A DNA stretch of 64,000 nt from Caballeronia choica. GTDB taxonomy: Bacteria; Pseudomonadota; Gammaproteobacteria; Burkholderiales; Burkholderiaceae. Positions within the stretch are counted from its first letter, which is position 1; every line of letters starts with the position of its first letter. Of this stretch, positions 62,598-64,000 are shown in pieces. The DNA lies in assembly GCF_001544535.1 (NCBI RefSeq), contig NZ_FCON02000023.1, positions 23,530 to 87,529 on the forward strand. Reading direction: 5' to 3'. The notes below the pieces were generated by a model. The model was not told where the DNA came from and did not search any database. It worked only from the letters and a program-made list of their open reading frames with translations. A program made the position numbers and the translations under genes.

Positions 62598-64000
62598 ATG
62601 AACAGGTTTTTCAAATCGATTTGGAGCGACGCCCTGGGCGTCTGGGTTGCAACGTCGGAACTGAGCGCCGCGCGCGGGAAACGAAGTGCGAGATCGGTTA
62701 GGAAGGGCGTGGTAAGCGCCGTGCTGATCCTGGCGGCTGGCGGAGCGACTGCTGAGGTGGTAGCGATCGGAAAGCCCCTGGCGGTCGGTGCCAACGCGGC
62801 CACCAGCGGCAACTATATATTATTCGGAACAAATGTCGGTACTGATGGGGCCAATTCCATCGTGATGGGAGTTAATACCAGCAGTGATGCGGCCAATTCC
62901 GTGGCGATGGGCGTTAATGCCAAGACTGACGCTGCTTCGACAGACAGCTTCAACTTCGGCGGTGTGCTGACCAATGCAGCGGGCGGTGTGGCGATCGGGT
63001 CCGGGGCATCGGTGACGGCGGCCAATTCCGTCGCGCTTGGCGCAGGATCGGTTGCGGGCCGCGCGAACACGGTAGCTGTCGGCAATCGTCAGATCACGGA
63101 CGTTGTGGCGGGTACGTCAGATCTGGACGCGGTGAACCTGAAGCAATTGAAGGACGTTAGCGGCAGCGTGGCGGATGCCCTGGGTGGCGCGGCGGGGGTC
63201 GATCCGGTGACCGGCAAGGTAACTCAACCTACGTACACGGTAAGCAAGAAGCCGCTGCACACGGTCGGGGACGCGATCGCGGCGCTGGACACTGGCCTCG
63301 ATAACGCCGTGCAATATGACGACGGCGCCAAGACTTCGGTCACGCTGAAGGGCGCGGGTGGTACGCAGATTCACCAGGTGGCCGCAGGCACGGTTGACTT
63401 GGACGCAGTGAACCTGAAGCAGTTGAAGGACGCGGGCCTGAAAACGGACCCGTCGGGCGTCGCGACGAACGCCTTCGTCGCGTACGACGACAAGACGAAG
63501 AAGGACTCGGTGACGTTGGAAGGTACGAGTGGCACGCAGATTCACAACGTGAACGCGGGTACGGTGGACAAGGATGCGGTCAACCTGAAGCAGTTGAAAG
63601 ATGCCGGCTTGGTAGTAGGCCCGAGCGGCGAAGTGAAGAACGCGTTCGTCGCGTACGACACAGCGGCGAAGGACAAGGTTTCGCTTGGCGGCACGGGCGC
63701 GCACGAAGTCACGCTGACGAACGTTAAAGCGGGCGCGGCCGATCTGGACGCGGTGAACCTTAAACAGTTGAAGGACGCGGGTCTGACGGTCGGCCCGAGC
63801 GGAGAAGTGAAGAACGCATTCGTCGCGTATGACACAACAGCGAAGGACAAGGTCTCGCTTGGCGGCACTGGCGCGCACGAAGTCACGCTGACGAATGTTA
63901 AAGCGGGCGCGGCCGATCTGGACGCGGTGAACCTTAAACAGTTGAAGGACGCGGGTCTGACGGTCGGCCCGAGCGGCGACGTGAAGAACGCGTTCGTCGC
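62598..64000 (+). CDS. Trimeric autotransporter adhesin (YadA/Hia type), 3' end outside the window
   Basis: The frame opens at ATG 62598 and is still open at 64000 (467 codons visible). The N-terminus is an extended signal peptide region (MNRFFKSIWSDALGVWV...) followed by a hydrophobic core ending ATA. Head repeats of YadA type follow (NSIVMGVN, NSVAMGVN, NSVALGAG, then AVGNRQITDVVAGT). From about residue 173 the stalk is made of neck-like units sharing DLDAVNLKQLKD, spaced 57-58 residues apart. The C-terminal membrane anchor is not in the window. It would mediate surface adhesion, serum resistance or biofilm growth. Confidence 0.92.
   Translation, partial: MNRFFKSIWSDALGVWVATSELSAARGKRSARSVRKGVVSAVLILAAGGATAEVVAIGKPLAVGANAATSGNYILFGTNVGTDGANSIVMGVNTSSDAANSVAMGVNAKTDAASTDSFNFGGVLTNAAGGVAIGSGASVTAANSVALGAGSVAGRANTVAVGNRQITDVVAGTSDLDAVNLKQLKDVSGSVADALGGAAGVDPVTGKVTQPTYTVSKKPLHTVGDAIAALDTGLDNAVQYDDGAKTSVTLKGAGGTQIHQVAAGTVDLDAVNLKQLKDAGLKTDPSGVATNAFVAYDDKTKKDSVTLEGTSGTQIHNVNAGTVDKDAVNLKQLKDAGLVVGPSGEVKNAFVAYDTAAKDKVSLGGTGAHEVTLTNVKAGAADLDAVNLKQLKDAGLTVGPSGEVKNAFVAYDTTAKDKVSLGGTGAHEVTLTNVKAGAADLDAVNLKQLKDAGLTVGPSGDVKNAFV
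63408..64000 (+). repeat. Tandem repeats of 171-174 bp inside the adhesin gene
   Basis: The VNLKQLKD codons recur at 63408, 63579, 63753 and 63927, spacings of 171, 174 and 174 bp. The last two full units (63579-63752, 63753-63926) are nearly identical at DNA level, and the array continues past the window end. Such arrays vary in length by recombination and misassemble easily. Confidence 0.9.

Noticed and set aside
63408-64000. Regular repeats as a CRISPR array
   Set aside because: The units are 171-174 bp, coding, in frame, and lack short repeats with unique spacers.

Overview
The window reads as chromosomal DNA of a Burkholderia sensu lato bacterium (family Burkholderiaceae; Paraburkholderia or Caballeronia would fit best). 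The evidence is high GC with strong third-position GC bias, tightly packed genes with many 4-bp ATGA overlaps, the gene order slt / NDUFA9-like / GST / cca and midA / folM / folB / ttcA / glmU / glmS, an acdS gene paired with an Lrp regulator, and a trimeric autotransporter with an extended signal peptide. I saw no rRNA, tRNA, insertion sequence, phage or CRISPR array.

Layout. 1-6112: a dipeptide ABC operon (dppA partial, dppB, dppC, dppD, dppF) with a TraB/GumN protein overlapping its end. 6214-7927: a two-gene module, a PAAR protein with a C-terminal HExxH metallopeptidase (predicted type VI secretion effector) and a lipoprotein (candidate immunity protein). 8037-13018: the 5-oxoprolinase operon pxpB-pxpC-pxpA followed by the membrane pair DUF969/DUF979, with a divergent MarR-like regulator. 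13035-25647: housekeeping genes (5-formyl-THF cyclo-ligase, Slt, NDUFA9-like, GST, cca, DUF2905, midA, folM, folB, ttcA, glmU, glmS). 25741-28927: zwf, a DUF2501 protein and a quinone oxidoreductase.

28952-35503: a minus-strand catabolic cluster (cupin, RpiR regulator, polar amino acid ABC transporter, C45 N-acyl hydrolase/acyltransferase, class III aminotransferase, carboxymuconolactone decarboxylase-like protein), with an exact 12-bp motif repeated upstream of the regulator and upstream of the transporter. 35603-41923: small secreted proteins, arsC behind a short leader ORF, an internally duplicated outer membrane beta-barrel, mgtC, the acdR/acdS ACC deaminase pair, a ParDE-type toxin-antitoxin pair with a near-perfect operator palindrome, and ridA.

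41928-62246: mostly single genes (AlkB, two stand-alone receiver proteins, an EEP nuclease, an orphan AAA ATPase, an LhgO-like oxidase, HiPIP, two MFS transporters, Mut7-C, a HIBADH-like dehydrogenase, LysE exporter, argC type 2, a flavodoxin-like protein, YbhB, a LuxR-type response regulator, pyrE, maeB) with clear intrinsic terminators and one candidate small RNA near 53.8 kb. 62598-64000: the start of a large trimeric autotransporter adhesin whose stalk is built of near-identical 174-bp DNA repeats and which runs off the window.

The best candidates for under-described biology are the PAAR-metallopeptidase/lipoprotein pair, the C45/aminotransferase import cluster, the DUF969/DUF979 pair as a pyroglutamate transporter, and the candidate sRNA with an anti-Shine-Dalgarno sequence.
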